Assembly (NCBI RefSeq): GCF_004345745.1
Contig: NZ_SLXJ01000001.1
Coordinates: forward strand, 62,001 to 126,000
Length of the DNA: 64,000 bases
DNA from: Nicoletella semolina
GTDB lineage: Bacteria; Pseudomonadota; Gammaproteobacteria; Enterobacterales; Pasteurellaceae
Direction of reading: 5' to 3'
In this document: one piece after another, positions 43,054 to 53,740 of the stretch
Layout of the letters: every line of letters begins with the position of its first letter
Position numbering within the stretch: position 1 is the first letter of the stretch
Translations under genes and position numbers: made by a program
The notes under the pieces: generated by a model
What the model saw: only the letters and a program-made list of their open reading frames with translations
Told to the model about the DNA's origin: nothing
Databases searched by the model: none

Positions 43054-44841
43054 TCATAGCTGTTCAAGCCAAGCCAGAAAAGGTTTAGCAGGCATAAAAC
43101 CTGTTACACGCTTGTTGTTTAATTCTTGCCCTTGTTCATCAAAGAATAAGATAGTTGGCAATCCTAACACTTGAAAATGACGTAATAATGCCTCGTTTTC
43201 AGGCGAGTTCTTGGTCATATCCACTTGTAATATCAATATTTCGTTCAATTTTGCTTGCACTTTAGGATCGTGGAACGTGTATTTTTCAAACTCTTTACAA
43301 GCAACACACCAGTCAGCATAAAGATCAAACATCACTTTTTTACCTGAATTTGCTTGCAACTGCTGTTCCAATTCGGCAAGCGAATGCACTTTTACGAAAT
43401 GGTTCGTTGTTTGTTGGGCAGTCGATTGCGTTGAGGAAAGATGAGGCTGCCAAATTAAATCTGCCCACGGCTTGCCTGTTAAAATCACGCAGATGAGTAT
43501 GATAAGTCGCACAATGCTTGACACGATGCTCTTGCCTGCAAATTGCTCGTTTAACCAGAATAAGAATGCAATGGCTAATGCTGACCACATAAAGGGTTCA
43601 AATTCAGCAGGTAAAATGCGTGAAAGTAAAAAGACAGGCAGAGCCAACATCACAAAACCAAACATTGTTTTGACTTTTAAAAGCCAATCGCCTGATTTAG
43701 GTAAAACTTTGTTACCAAATAAAGTAATGAGTACTAAAGGAATACCCATTCCTAACGCCAATAGGTAGAGTGCTAAACCGCCTGTAAACAGATCGCCACT
43801 TTGTGCAACATAAAGTAATGCACCAGAAAGCGGAGCCGAGGTACACGGAGAGGCGACCAAACCTGCGACCATACCCATAATAAACACGCTGGTAAATGAG
43901 CCGCCTTTTTGCTGTTGGCTAATCGTATTGAGTTTTTGCTGCCAGCTATGTGGTAGCTGAATGGTGAATAAGCCGAACATTGATAATGCGAGTAAGATAA
44001 ACACAATCGTTAGTGTGATTAACACTGGCGGGCTTTGTAGTGCTTGTTGGAATGGTAGTCCAATTGCTGCAACGATTAAACCGAGTAAAGTATAGGTCAA
44101 TGCCATACCTTGCACATAAGTGATACTCAATAGAAACGCACGCACGCTATTTGGGCGTTTCTGGTTACCAATCACAATTGCAGACAGCAGCGGCAGCATC
44201 GGTAACACACAAGGCGTGAATGCGAGACCTAACCCTAAGACAAAAAACCAAAAAATGGAAAAACGATTGGCTGAAAGCTGCTCAGCAAGGCGATCTTGTT
44301 CTGCTTGTACAACTTCTGTTTGTTCGGCTGTGTGAGCGGTGCGTTCTGCGGTATTTTTTGCAAATTTTTCTTCTGTTTCAACCGCTTGTTGTTCAGAAGA
44401 TGGAAGACTGGATAGAGGAGATTGTGCTGCTGTACCATCTAGTGAAACCGTTACTACTTCTGGCGGATAACAAAATCCTTCGGTACAACCTTGATAATGG
44501 ATTTCAAGTTGTGCGTTATTTTCTCGTGATAAAATTGGGACATCAATAGCTAATTCATCACGATAAATTTCGACTTCGCCAAAAAATTCATCATTATGGC
44601 GTTCTGAGGCAGGAAATTGCCATTTGCCAAGCGTGCTATTCACAGGCTTTATCTCAACCGCTTTCTTATAAAGGTAATACCCTGAAGCAATTTGCCAATT
44701 AAGTTCAATCCCTTTCGAAGTAGGCTGGGAGGAAAAGATAAACGCCTGCTCACTACTTAAAAATTTGGGTTTGCTTTTAAACAAATCTGAATGGGCAAAT
44801 AAACTGAGTCCCAATGTCAGCAATAAAATCCATAAACGCAT
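43054..44841 (-). CDS. dsbD: Thiol:disulfide interchange protein DsbD
   Basis: Transfers electrons from cytoplasmic thioredoxin to periplasmic disulfide isomerases and cytochrome maturation proteins. Signal peptide (MRLWILLLTLGLSLFAHS), N-terminal immunoglobulin-like domain with the CTEGFCYPP cysteine pair, eight-segment membrane domain with ...AFTPCVLPMLPLLS and ASPCTSAPLSGALL cysteines, and a C-terminal thioredoxin domain with DWCVACKEFE. All three redox pairs are present and 595 residues matches E. coli DsbD (565). An SDR gene follows. Confidence 0.95.
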   Translation of the reverse strand: MRLWILLLTLGLSLFAHSDLFKSKPKFLSSEQAFIFSSQPTSKGIELNWQIASGYYLYKKAVEIKPVNSTLGKWQFPASERHNDEFFGEVEIYRDELAIDVPILSRENNAQLEIHYQGCTEGFCYPPEVVTVSLDGTAAQSPLSSLPSSEQQAVETEEKFAKNTAERTAHTAEQTEVVQAEQDRLAEQLSANRFSIFWFFVLGLGLAFTPCVLPMLPLLSAIVIGNQKRPNSVRAFLLSITYVQGMALTYTLLGLIVAAIGLPFQQALQSPPVLITLTIVFILLALSMFGLFTIQLPHSWQQKLNTISQQQKGGSFTSVFIMGMVAGLVASPCTSAPLSGALLYVAQSGDLFTGGLALYLLALGMGIPLVLITLFGNKVLPKSGDWLLKVKTMFGFVMLALPVFLLSRILPAEFEPFMWSALAIAFLFWLNEQFAGKSIVSSIVRLIILICVILTGKPWADLIWQPHLSSTQSTAQQTTNHFVKVHSLAELEQQLQANSGKKVMFDLYADWCVACKEFEKYTFHDPKVQAKLNEILILQVDMTKNSPENEALLRHFQVLGLPTILFFDEQGQELNNKRVTGFMPAKPFLAWLEQL

Positions 44842-45029
44842 AAAATGTATAGTTCCTTTAAGTTTTATTTTATCAGAGATAAAAAAGAGATGTTAAATAC
44901 CTAGATAGAAATGTCATGCCTAAAAAGCGTATCGTTCGACATAGCAAAGGTTGAAAAGTTTATACCAAAAACAAGAAAATTGCCCAGCAGATAAAAAACT
45001 TTGACAATTTTTACAAAAACAATTGAATA

Positions 45030-45061
45030 ACTATGCATATAATATTAATATTAATTCAGTT
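45030..45061 (+). promoter_or_regulatory. Promoter with ArgR-like boxes upstream of artP
   Basis: A TATAAT hexamer (45038-45043) overlaps two AT-rich imperfect palindromes, the second reading TATTAATATTAATTCAGT, close to the ArgR consensus. ArgR control of arginine uptake genes is known in E. coli; here it is inferred. Confidence 0.5.
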
Positions 45062-45082
45062 AAAGTCGTAAGGGTTTTATAA

Positions 45083-45817
45083 ATGGCAATTAAGATAAGT
45101 AATCTCAATTTCTTCTATGGTGCTAATCAGGTGTTATTCGATATTAATCTTGATATTGAAAAAGGCGATACGGTTGTGCTGTTAGGGCCAAGTGGTGCAG
45201 GGAAAAGTACGCTGATACGCACATTAAACCTGATTGAAGTACCGCAATCTGGCACGTTAGAAATTGCAAATTTACGCTTTGATTTGACCGCTCGTACAGA
45301 TAGTAAGCAAGTTGGGAGGCTTCGTCGTGAGGTAGGAATGGTATTCCAACAATATCATCTATGGCCACATCTCACCGTCTTGCAAAATTTAATTGAAGCA
45401 CCGATGAAAGTTCTTGGCTTAGAAAAATCAAATGCGATTGAGCGTGCTAAGGGTTTGCTTGAACGCTTGCAATTGAGGAATTTTGCTGAACGTTTTCCAC
45501 TACAGCTTTCAGGTGGTCAGCAGCAAAGAGTAGCAATTGCAAGGGCATTGATGATGCAGCCACAAGTGTTGCTATTTGATGAACCCACCGCTGCATTAGA
45601 TCCTGAAATAACCTCACAGGTTGTGGAGATTATTAAAGAATTACAGCATACCGAAATTACGCAAGTTATTGTTACTCACGAGGTTTCTGTTGCTCGTAAA
45701 ACTGCAAGCAAAGTGGTTTATATGGAAAAGGGAAAAATTATCGAATTTGGTGATGCTCGCTGTTTTGAACAGCCGAAAACTGCAGAATTTGCTCATTATC
45801 TTTCACACTCACATTAA
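45083..45817 (+). CDS. artP: Arginine ABC transporter ATPase ArtP
   Basis: Energises arginine import. Walker [10 protein letters not shown] (residues about 35-43), Q-loop FQQYHLWPH, signature [15 protein letters not shown], Walker [13 protein letters not shown] and the switch histidine in VTHEV are present. Length 244 matches ArtP (242). First gene of artP-artI-artQ-artM, all with short spacing, in the E. coli art order (which continues with a second binding protein). Confidence 0.94.
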   Translation: MAIKISNLNFFYGANQVLFDINLDIEKGDTVVLLGPSGAGKSTLIRTLNLIEVPQSGTLEIANLRFDLTARTDSKQVGRLRREVGMVFQQYHLWPHLTVLQNLIEAPMKVLGLEKSNAIERAKGLLERLQLRNFAERFPLQLSGGQQQRVAIARALMMQPQVLLFDEPTAALDPEITSQVVEIIKELQHTEITQVIVTHEVSVARKTASKVVYMEKGKIIEFGDARCFEQPKTAEFAHYLSHSH

Positions 45818-45842
45818 CCCATATTTAAAATAAGGACTTACT

Positions 45843-46565
45843 ATGAAAAAACTACTTCTCGCTACTTTAATTTCAACAGCCAGTTTTGGCTATGCTCAAG
45901 ACATTACTTTTGCAATGGAGCCAAGCTATCCGCCTTTTGAGCTCACTAACGAAAAAGGTGAAATCATTGGTTTTGATGTTGATATTGCTAATGCCATTTG
46001 CCAAGAAATTAATGCGACTTGCCACTTTAAGAGTCAATCTTTTGATTCATTAATTCCAAGTTTAATTAAAGGAAGAGGGGGATTTGATGCTGCTATTTCC
46101 GCAATGGATATCACCGAAGCTCGTGCAAAACAAGTGGCTTTCACTGCTCCTTACTACGAAAGCTCTGCCAGCTTTATTTCGCTAAAAGGTAAAACAGATT
46201 TAGCCAGTGCAAAAAATATTGGCGTCCAAAACGGTACAACTTACCAACAATATATTAATGCAGAAGCGAAGCAATATTCGCCAAAATCTTATCCTAGCTT
46301 ACAAGATGCTATTTTAGATCTTAAAAATGGGCGGATAGATATTCTGTTTGGTGATACGGACGTGTTAAGAGATATCTTGTCTAAAAATCCTGAACTGGAT
46401 TTTGTTGGAGAACGTGTCAGTGATAAACGCTATTTCAATAATGGCTTGGGTATTGCGGTCAATAAATCTAATAGAGAGCTGGTTGAAAGCCTCAATAAAG
46501 GGATTACGGCGATTAAAGCAAATGGTGAATACCAAAAAATTTATGATAAATGGCTGGCGAAGTAA
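45843..46565 (+). CDS. artI: Arginine-binding periplasmic protein ArtI
   Basis: Type II periplasmic amino-acid binding protein. Signal peptide [19 protein letters not shown] with cleavage near residue 19, then the family motif [29 protein letters not shown], the [12 protein letters not shown] hinge and [12 protein letters not shown]. Cysteine pair in [11 protein letters not shown] is typical. A 25-base gap separates it from artP and 34 bases from artQ. Basic amino-acid specificity is inferred from the operon. Confidence 0.93.
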   Translation: MKKLLLATLISTASFGYAQDITFAMEPSYPPFELTNEKGEIIGFDVDIANAICQEINATCHFKSQSFDSLIPSLIKGRGGFDAAISAMDITEARAKQVAFTAPYYESSASFISLKGKTDLASAKNIGVQNGTTYQQYINAEAKQYSPKSYPSLQDAILDLKNGRIDILFGDTDVLRDILSKNPELDFVGERVSDKRYFNNGLGIAVNKSNRELVESLNKGITAIKANGEYQKIYDKWLAK

Positions 46566-46599
46566 TGGCTGACCTAAAAAAAATTGGATAAACAGCACT

Positions 46600-47271
46600 A
46601 TGTTTGTAGATTATCTCCCTTTAATATATACCGCAACCCTAATGACACTTGGGTTAGCGGTCTGCTCGTTGATTCTCGGATTGCTGCTATCGATGATTTT
46701 TGTCGTATTAGAAAGTCATAAATGGACAATGATTAGCCGTCCTGCCGCTGTAGGTATTGCATTGTTGCGTGGGTTGCCTGAAATTTTGGTCGTTTTTCTG
46801 ATCTATTTTGGTGCACCTGAAATACTTGAGTTGCTGACAGGTGAATTTATTGAGCTTGGTGCTTTTGGGGCTGGTGTTGTTGCATTAGCTTTAATCTTTG
46901 CAGCTTACGCTTCTCAATCTTTACGAGGAGCGATTCAAGCGATTGCGATAGGGCAGTGGGAAAGTGCGATGGCTTTGGGATTGAGCCGAGGACAAACGTT
47001 TTTGCGTATCATAATGCCTCAAGTATGGCGACACGCCCTCCCAGGGCTAAGTAATCAATGGCTTGTTTTGCTAAAAGATACCGCATTAGTTTCATTAATT
47101 GGTGTCCACGATTTAATGCGTCAGACAGAATTAATTAATACCAATACGCACCAGCCTTTTACTTGGTATGGTTTTGCTGCTCTGATCTATCTTGCGATTA
47201 CCTTGATAAGTCAAGTCATTATTCGGAAACTAGAAAATCGCTTTACTCGTTTTGAACGGGGAGAAAAGTAA
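46600..47271 (+). CDS. artQ: Arginine ABC transporter permease ArtQ
   Basis: Inner-membrane permease with about five segments and the EAA loop QWESAMALGLSRGQTFLRIIMPQ that contacts ArtP. Length 223 (E. coli 238). The stop codon overlaps the artM start by one base (TAATG), so the two permease subunits are made in equal amounts. Confidence 0.93.
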   Translation: MFVDYLPLIYTATLMTLGLAVCSLILGLLLSMIFVVLESHKWTMISRPAAVGIALLRGLPEILVVFLIYFGAPEILELLTGEFIELGAFGAGVVALALIFAAYASQSLRGAIQAIAIGQWESAMALGLSRGQTFLRIIMPQVWRHALPGLSNQWLVLLKDTALVSLIGVHDLMRQTELINTNTHQPFTWYGFAALIYLAITLISQVIIRKLENRFTRFERGEK

Positions 47272-47945
47272 TGTTACAAGAATATTTTAACGTTATCGCT
47301 CAAGGCATTCCAACCAGCTTGTTACTGACTGTTGTTGCACTTTCTATTTCGTTTGTGCTTGCGGTATGCTTTACTTTTTTACTTTCAATGAATAATGGTG
47401 TTATTAAAGGCGGAATTAATGTTTTTCTTACGCTATTTACAGGCACGCCACTTCTAGTTCAATTTTTCTTAATTTATGCAGGTCCTGGGCAATTTTCGTG
47501 GATTGTTCAAAGTCCGATGTGGTCATTACTTTCCAATGCGTGGTTTTGTGCAATGCTCGCACTTGGATTAAACAGTGCTGCTTACACTACTTTGTTATTC
47601 CACGGTGCGGTAAAAGCGATTCCCAAAGGACAATGGGAGAGCTGCCAATCCTTAGGGCTGAATCGCCTACAAACACTTAAAATCCTTGTACCTTATGCCA
47701 TTAAACGTGCATTACCCTCTTACAGTAATGAGATTATCTTGGTATTTAAAGGGACTTCGTTGGCCTCTACGATCACCATTATGGATATTATGGGCTACGC
47801 TCGCCAGCTTTATGGCACAGAATATGATGCACTGCCTATCTATGGAATGGCTGGTATGATTTATCTGGCGATAACAGGTGTAATGACGCTTGTTCTTCGC
47901 AAACTTGAACACTATTTATTAGCTTTTGAAAAAAGAGATGCTTAG
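47271..47945 (+). CDS. artM: Arginine ABC transporter permease ArtM
   Basis: Second permease subunit, 224 residues (E. coli 222), with the EAA loop QWESCQSLGLNRLQTLKILVPY and the FTGTPLLVQFFLIY motif near the N-terminus. Last gene of the operon; a bidirectional terminator follows and gor converges on it. Confidence 0.93.
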   Translation: MLQEYFNVIAQGIPTSLLLTVVALSISFVLAVCFTFLLSMNNGVIKGGINVFLTLFTGTPLLVQFFLIYAGPGQFSWIVQSPMWSLLSNAWFCAMLALGLNSAAYTTLLFHGAVKAIPKGQWESCQSLGLNRLQTLKILVPYAIKRALPSYSNEIILVFKGTSLASTITIMDIMGYARQLYGTEYDALPIYGMAGMIYLAITGVMTLVLRKLEHYLLAFEKRDA

Positions 47946-47981
47946 AAAAGAGGAAGTGGAAACGAAGCCACTTTCTCTTTT
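47946..47981. terminator. Bidirectional terminator between artM and gor
   Basis: AAAAGAGGAAGTGG and CCACTTTCTCTTTT, 8-base loop, one mismatch. T-runs on both strands serve both convergent operons. Confidence 0.85.
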
Positions 47982-47997
47982 AGCTAATGCTTGTGAC

Positions 47998-49368
47998 CTA
48001 ACGCATCGTTACAAACTCTTCTGAGCCTGTTGGGTGAATTGCAACGGTATTATCAAAATCCGCTTTTGTTGCACCCATTTTAATCGCGACCGCAAAGCCT
48101 TGAATCATTTCGTCTACCCCAAAGCCAATGCCGTGTAGCCCAACTACTTTTTGGTTATCGCCTGCACAGACTAATTTCATTCGACAAGGCTGTCTATGTT
48201 GCGTTACGGCACTATACATCGGTGTAAATGACGAGGTATAAACTTTCACATTTTCAGCTCCAAACTGTTCAATTGCTTGTGGTTCAGTTAATCCCACAGT
48301 GCCGATTGGTGGGTGGCTAAATACCACGGTTGGCACAAGGCTATAATCTAGATGGGCATCAGGTTTATTGTTGAATAAACGTTCTGCTAAATGGCGACCA
48401 GCCGCCACCGCTACAGGCGTTAATTCAATTCCGCCTTCAATAATATCCCCTACTGCATAAATATGAGCAGCACTGGTATTTTGGAATTTATCGACTTTAA
48501 TTTGTCCCTTTGTATTTGTCGCAACCCCTACTGCATCAAGATTAATTTTATCTGTCGCAGGTTCACGACCAATTGCCCAAATCAAGCAATCAGTTTCCAC
48601 TTCACGTCCATCTTCAAGTTTGAGCGTAAGAGAACCGTCTGTATTTTTTATAACTTCTTGCGGAGTAGCTTGAGTATGCAATGAAATGCCGTCTTGTTTC
48701 AGCACTTCCAACAATGTTTCAACAATCAACGGATCTTGGTTACGCATAGGGGCGTGTTGGCGAACAAATAAATCTGTTTTTGACCCAAGGCTATTGAAAA
48801 CCCCTGCAATTTCAACCGCAATATAGCCTGCTCCAACGACTGCGGTACGTTTTGGTAATGCAGTTAAGGCAAACACACCGTCTGAATCAATACCGTACTC
48901 TGCCCCTTTGATGTTCGGACGTGATGGTCTTCCTCCTGTTGCAATCACAATATGATCGGCACTAACTTGTTCGGTAGAACCATCAGAAAAACTCACTTCA
49001 AGTGTGTTAGCATCAATAAATTTTGCAAACCCGTTAATCACATCAACGTTATTTTTGCTTAACATATTATTGTAGGAAGTGTGAATACGACTAATATATG
49101 CCTGACGGCTCTCAACCAATTTTGCATAGTCAAAATGTTTAACAGACAAATCGAAACCGTAATCAGGTGCGTAATGATGAATAGCTTCAGCGATTTGTGC
49201 CCCATAAAACATCACTTTCTTAGGCACACACCCTACATTAACACAAGTACCGCCAAGATGTTTTGCTTCAATAATCGCACATTTTTTGCCATAACTTGCT
49301 GCACGATTAATCGAAGCAATACCGCCGCTGCCACCACCAATCGCAATATAATCATAATGTTTAGTCAT
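47998..49368 (-). CDS. gor: Glutathione reductase
   Basis: Flavoenzyme that reduces glutathione disulfide with NADPH. FAD-binding GGGSGGIAS (residues 11-19), redox pair C42 and C47 in [18 protein letters not shown]-binding [11 protein letters not shown] and the C-terminal interface motif ending [10 protein letters not shown] with the active-site HPT. Length 456 (E. coli 450). Not part of an operon; half an uptake-signal pair (49395 and 49441) lies in the gap to the nitroreductase gene. Confidence 0.96.
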   Translation of the reverse strand: MTKHYDYIAIGGGSGGIASINRAASYGKKCAIIEAKHLGGTCVNVGCVPKKVMFYGAQIAEAIHHYAPDYGFDLSVKHFDYAKLVESRQAYISRIHTSYNNMLSKNNVDVINGFAKFIDANTLEVSFSDGSTEQVSADHIVIATGGRPSRPNIKGAEYGIDSDGVFALTALPKRTAVVGAGYIAVEIAGVFNSLGSKTDLFVRQHAPMRNQDPLIVETLLEVLKQDGISLHTQATPQEVIKNTDGSLTLKLEDGREVETDCLIWAIGREPATDKINLDAVGVATNTKGQIKVDKFQNTSAAHIYAVGDIIEGGIELTPVAVAAGRHLAERLFNNKPDAHLDYSLVPTVVFSHPPIGTVGLTEPQAIEQFGAENVKVYTSSFTPMYSAVTQHRQPCRMKLVCAGDNQKVVGLHGIGFGVDEMIQGFAVAIKMGATKADFDNTVAIHPTGSEEFVTMR

Positions 49369-49457
49369 CGTTTTTCCTTATAAAATGAGTGAATGAGCGG
49401 TAGGATTCTATCAATTTTTTGCAGAAAAACGAGAAATATCTACCGCTTGACAATAAC

Positions 49458-50111
49458 TTACTTATAGAGAGTGCATTTCCCTAAATCATTACCGCTATTC
49501 CAAACAGTCGTACAATCTAATGGTAAGCGAGTACTCGGCAAAGCAGGAACGGCTGCCTTGCCAATGGCAATCAGCATTACTGACACATAGCGTGCTGAAT
49601 CAATTTGCAGGATATTGAACACGGCTTCACGATCAAAAACCCCTATGGCGTGAGTATCATAACCTTGCTGTTTAGCGGCTAACATTAATTGCATAGCGGC
49701 AAGGCTGGCATCAATTAAGATCTGATCTCGGCGTGCTTGATCATTTAATCCTTTATCAAGGTGGGTTAAAAAGTCAATGGTACGATCCTTAAACTCAGGC
49801 TGTAAACAGTCGTGAGAAATAGAATATTCCACAATCTGCTCAATCAATTCGCTATACTGTAAATCAGCTAATACAAGTACTAATGCAGAAGCGGTTTCAC
49901 AAGGCGGGCGATTAAATGCAACGTGATCTAATAAAGCGGTTTTGGATTGTGGCTCATCGATTACAACAAAACGCCACGGTTGTAGATTGGCTTTAGAAGG
50001 TGCAAGTTGAGCAATATTGAGCATTTCTTCTAAAATACTTCGAGGAATAAGGTGGTTTTGCTGAAATAACTTAATCGTTTTTCGTTGTTTAATCGCATCA
50101 AGTAGTTGCAT
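49458..50111 (-). CDS. Nitroreductase-family flavoprotein
   Basis: A 217-residue FMN-dependent oxidoreductase. The family N-terminus LLDAIKQRKTIKLF..NHLIPRSILEEMLNIAQLAPSKANLQPWRFVVI contains the FMN phosphate-binding R-x-(S/T) region and the SxxNxQPWRF motif; the C-terminal part has the GYDTHAIGVFDREAV segment of the NfsB group. Substrate could be quinones, nitro compounds or flavins; the sequence does not tell. A single gene on the minus strand. Confidence 0.88.
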   Translation of the reverse strand: MQLLDAIKQRKTIKLFQQNHLIPRSILEEMLNIAQLAPSKANLQPWRFVVIDEPQSKTALLDHVAFNRPPCETASALVLVLADLQYSELIEQIVEYSISHDCLQPEFKDRTIDFLTHLDKGLNDQARRDQILIDASLAAMQLMLAAKQQGYDTHAIGVFDREAVFNILQIDSARYVSVMLIAIGKAAVPALPSTRLPLDCTTVWNSGNDLGKCTLYK

Positions 50112-50286
50112 ATTGCCTCCGATAATTGGATAGATTAGTCATAAATTAGATACAATAAATTGAAAAATTGGAGGACAGTCTAAACAAAAAACTCTGTTAA
50201 GCGGGCAATTTTTCGCTTTTATTTGAATTATGTCAAAATAGGACGGACTTAATTTTGGAACTATAAAAGTAAAAGGCATACAGAAA

Positions 50287-51066
50287 ATGAAAAAAATTAC
50301 TATCGTTGGACTAGGTTGGCTTGGATTACCATTGGCGGAATATTTAAGCGATAAAGGCTATCAGGTCGTGGGGACGAAACGCCAAGCAATTTGGCACGCC
50401 CATATCAATTGCTATCCATTTTCACTAGACAGCCCTGTTTATCACGAAGAATGGTTAAATAGCGACTGTTTGGTCATTAATATTCCACCCAATACCGTTG
50501 AGCCTACTACCTATGTTGAGGCGATCAAGGCACTTATTCTGCAAGCTATATCACAAGGCGTGAAACATTGTATTTTTATCAGCTCCACTTCTGTTTTCCC
50601 ACAACAGTCAGCCACTTTCGATGAATCTTCGCTAACTTTTGCCGAAAACGAACGAACCGAAGCATTAATCACACTAGAACAATGGTTCTCTACATTAACA
50701 ATAGAAAGCGATATTTTACGTCTTGCAGGATTAGTGGGAAAACAACGCCACCCAGTGCATTACTTGGCTGGAAAAAATGCACTGAAAGGGGTAAATCAGC
50801 CTGTCAATTTAGTCCATTTAAATGATTGCCTTCGAGCCATTGAAACATTAATTAAACGCCCTAACGGTAAGCGAATCTATCACCTATGTTCACCAGAACA
50901 CCCAACAAAGTCGGAATTTTACTCCTATGCAGCCAAAAAACGAGGGCTTCCCCCCTTGCATTTTTTAGCCGATAACTCACCGCTTAACCGCAAAATCCTT
51001 GCAACAAAAATCTGCCAAGAGTTGAATTTTCATTATCAGTACGCTTCGCCATTTGATTTTGATTGA
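50287..51066 (+). CDS. YeeZ-like NAD(P)-binding epimerase-fold protein
   Basis: A 259-residue protein with an N-terminal Rossmann motif GLGWLGLPLAEYL (residues 8-20), the INIPP and FISSTSVFP segments of atypical short-chain dehydrogenases, and the tail NFHYQYASPFDFD. It resembles E. coli YeeZ. The catalytic YxxxK is not clearly present, so activity is uncertain. It stands alone after a 175-base gap. Confidence 0.75.
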   Translation: MKKITIVGLGWLGLPLAEYLSDKGYQVVGTKRQAIWHAHINCYPFSLDSPVYHEEWLNSDCLVINIPPNTVEPTTYVEAIKALILQAISQGVKHCIFISSTSVFPQQSATFDESSLTFAENERTEALITLEQWFSTLTIESDILRLAGLVGKQRHPVHYLAGKNALKGVNQPVNLVHLNDCLRAIETLIKRPNGKRIYHLCSPEHPTKSEFYSYAAKKRGLPPLHFLADNSPLNRKILATKICQELNFHYQYASPFDFD

Positions 51067-51270
51067 TTGCCTTTCCATTTCCCGAAAGTAGATAAAAATG
51101 AAATGAGGACTTTTTTACAAGATAATTTTTATCTAAAATAGACCTCCATTGCTGATGTAGTGCTGTAACTGGAATGTATAAGATGGTAGAAAAGTAAAAT
51201 ATTACTTACCTGTTTATGCAGGTTAGCAGTACAATAAAATCTCTTATTTTTCATTTTCAGGAATGGCAGA

Positions 51271-52524
51271 ATGACAATGACCGCAACTCAATTTAAGCAA
51301 CAAAACCTCGAACGCCTACTGCGTTATGTAAAAATTTACACAACCTCTGATCCGAATAGCCAAACTGTTCCTAGCTCTCCACAGCAATTTGATTTGTTAC
51401 ATCTCTTGCGTGATGAAGTAAGTGAAATGGGGTTGACTGATATTCATCTTGATGAACGAGGTTTTCTATTCGCTACTTTGCCTGCTACAACAGATAAGCC
51501 ATTGCCAGTATTAGGCTTATTAGCACACGTCGATACCTCGCCTGATTTCAATGGTAAAAATGTCAAACCGCAAATTATTGACTTTTACAATGGTGAAGAT
51601 ATTTTGCTCAAAGGTAGCGGACATACCCTCTCACCACGCCAATTTTCCTCACTTGAAGGCTTAATTGGTCATACCTTAGTTACTACTGATGGGACATCAT
51701 TACTGGGTTCAGATGATAAATCAGGTATTGCTATTATTCTCTCTGCAGTTGAATATTTACTTGCTAACCCACAGATTCCGCACGGAAAAATCCGAATTGG
51801 ATTTACCACTGACGAAGAAATTGGCTGTGGCACAGATAATTTCGATGTTCAATTATTTGGTGCAGATGTTGCATATACTTTAGATGGCGGGCCACTTGGC
51901 GAAGTACAATGTGAAAGTTTCAATGCAGATAGTGCAACTGTTACGCTGATCGGACGGAGTGTTCACCCTGGTTATGCAAAAGGCAAGATGATTAATGCTT
52001 TTGAACGAGCTTGTGAGTTTCAGCAATCCTTACCGCCTCACTTAACACCAGCAACAAGTAGCGATCGTCAAGGCTATCTTATGCTACACGACATCAAAGG
52101 GGAAATTGAGCAATGCCAACTGCATTATATCTTGCGTAGTTTCGACCGCCAAGAATTGGCACAACTCGGTGAATATTTGATGCAAACAATGGCAAAAATG
52201 CAGGAAAAATACGGAGAAAACTGCGGTTCGGTAGAAATTCACGAACAATATCGTAATATGAATGAAATCATTCAATCTCACCCATATTTAATGGACATTC
52301 CACAAAAAGCGATGATTAAACAAGGTATCACGCCGAAATTAGAACCTATCCGTGGTGGCACGGACGGATCACGCCTCTCATTTATGGGGCTACCGACGCC
52401 AAATTTATTTACTGGTGGTGAAAACTTCCACGGACGCTTTGAGTTTGTGTCTGTCGATACTATGAGTCAAGCTACAGCAGTACTCATTCACATCGCTGAA
52501 ATGTTCACAGAGTTTGCAGAATAA
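51271..52524 (+). CDS. pepT: Peptidase T (tripeptidase)
   Basis: Cytoplasmic dizinc M20-family aminopeptidase releasing the N-terminal residue of tripeptides. Zinc ligands are visible: H in LAHVDTSPDF, D in LLGSDDKSGIA, EE in TTDEEIGCGT, D in YTLDGGPLGE and H in ENFHGRFEF. Length 417 (E. coli 408). The upstream 200 bases contain no clear promoter, though FNR control is known for this gene in Salmonella. ATG at 51271 has no strong SD; a second in-frame ATG follows two codons later. Confidence 0.95.
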   Translation: MTMTATQFKQQNLERLLRYVKIYTTSDPNSQTVPSSPQQFDLLHLLRDEVSEMGLTDIHLDERGFLFATLPATTDKPLPVLGLLAHVDTSPDFNGKNVKPQIIDFYNGEDILLKGSGHTLSPRQFSSLEGLIGHTLVTTDGTSLLGSDDKSGIAIILSAVEYLLANPQIPHGKIRIGFTTDEEIGCGTDNFDVQLFGADVAYTLDGGPLGEVQCESFNADSATVTLIGRSVHPGYAKGKMINAFERACEFQQSLPPHLTPATSSDRQGYLMLHDIKGEIEQCQLHYILRSFDRQELAQLGEYLMQTMAKMQEKYGENCGSVEIHEQYRNMNEIIQSHPYLMDIPQKAMIKQGITPKLEPIRGGTDGSRLSFMGLPTPNLFTGGENFHGRFEFVSVDTMSQATAVLIHIAEMFTEFAE

Positions 52525-52698
52525 CAGATTAATTAAATAATGTGTTAATCACGGTAAATGTTCTATCTCAATGATAAGAGGTATTCTGTTAGAACGAAGA
52601 AAGTAATTACTAGCATTTTTCGCATACAATGCTCTAAATGCTATTGGTTACTTTCTCTTAATAGTTTTAAATAGATGCAACAGATATATTACCGAACA
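52525..52698. other. Intergenic region between pepT and the amidohydrolase gene
   Basis: Convergent gap of about 170 AT-rich bases; no clear terminator or gene was found. Confidence 0.4.
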
Positions 52699-53685
52699 TT
52701 AAATCAACCCAAGTACTTTACGTCCATTAATGCTAGCAATGTTTGCCATTTCATCTAAGTTTGTAAAGCGACAGCCTGCGGATAGGAGGCTGAGTTCTTG
52801 CCACATATCGCCTTCACAAAGAGGTACCATATAATCACAAATATTATCTGTGCCAAGAGCAAGGGTGATACCTTCTGGGATAATTTCGTCGGCGGGTGTA
52901 AGTGCATTATGGAAGGGTAAAAATTCGTCTTTGCGTGGGCTGTCAATCCACGCCATTGGGCAGGCAATGACCATCATTTCACAGGCTTTCATTTTTTTAT
53001 ATAACATTTGTCGGTAGTCTTTGGGGTGTGCACCAATTGAGATCCCGTGAATCGCTACCACTCTTCCTTGCATTCCGTGTTCGACCGATTTATCACACAA
53101 TTGCTCGGTCTCTTTTTCTGTGGGAGTATTAAATTGATCAACGTGGACGTGTAACATTTTGCCTTGCGATTTGGCGGTTTCCATTAAAATATCCATTGCT
53201 TCTAGCCCTTTGCCATAATCTCGTTCATCACGATAGGGTAAGCCACCAATAATGTCTACCATTTGTGAGCCGATATCAAACCATTTACGAGCATTCGGCT
53301 CAATCACGCCTTTTAATGTTTGGTTAGCAAATTTTAGGATAATATCATTTTTATAGACCTCTCTCGCTTTATGGGCTGCGATGATAGCTCGGTCTTCACA
53401 AACCTGATCGATATCAACAAAAGTGCCAAATGCAGTTACGCCTTGAGAAATCATTAATTCGATGGCTTGACTGAAGCGGCGGTAATAATCCTCCACGCTA
53501 GAGTTGCGTTTGACTTCATCAACCAAATCCCATTTTTGTTGTAAATCCGCTTCTTGATAAATTTGCATTTTTTCTGGTGTCATCGTAAACGCTCGATCAG
53601 CGTGAGCGTGGGCATTCACCCAACCTCCTTTTTTAATGACTTCATCACGAATATGGGTTTTTAAAGTACGAATTAATTGGCTCAT
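52699..53685 (-). CDS. Cytosine-deaminase-like amidohydrolase
   Basis: A 328-residue metal-dependent hydrolase. Metal ligands NAHAHADR (HxH), LHVHVDQF, AIHG and the catalytic Asp in LGTDNICDY follow the cytosine deaminase/atrazine hydrolase pattern. It lacks the N-terminal composite beta-sandwich strand set of full-length cytosine deaminase (426 residues), starting almost directly at the barrel. Substrate is unclear; a heterocyclic amine or amide is likely. It is preceded by a structured leader with two terminators, so expression is probably controlled by attenuation or a ligand. Confidence 0.8.
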   Translation of the reverse strand: MSQLIRTLKTHIRDEVIKKGGWVNAHAHADRAFTMTPEKMQIYQEADLQQKWDLVDEVKRNSSVEDYYRRFSQAIELMISQGVTAFGTFVDIDQVCEDRAIIAAHKAREVYKNDIILKFANQTLKGVIEPNARKWFDIGSQMVDIIGGLPYRDERDYGKGLEAMDILMETAKSQGKMLHVHVDQFNTPTEKETEQLCDKSVEHGMQGRVVAIHGISIGAHPKDYRQMLYKKMKACEMMVIACPMAWIDSPRKDEFLPFHNALTPADEIIPEGITLALGTDNICDYMVPLCEGDMWQELSLLSAGCRFTNLDEMANIASINGRKVLGLI

Positions 53686-53712
53686 TGATTTCCTCTAATC
53701 ACAGATTTTGGA

Positions 53713-53738
53713 CAAAAAAAAGATCTCAATAGAGATCT
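53713..53738 (-). terminator. Second hairpin-T-run in the amidohydrolase leader
   Basis: AGATCTC-TATT-GAGATCT followed by seven Ts on the minus strand, 27 bases before the start codon. Confidence 0.75.
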
Positions 53739-53740
53739 GA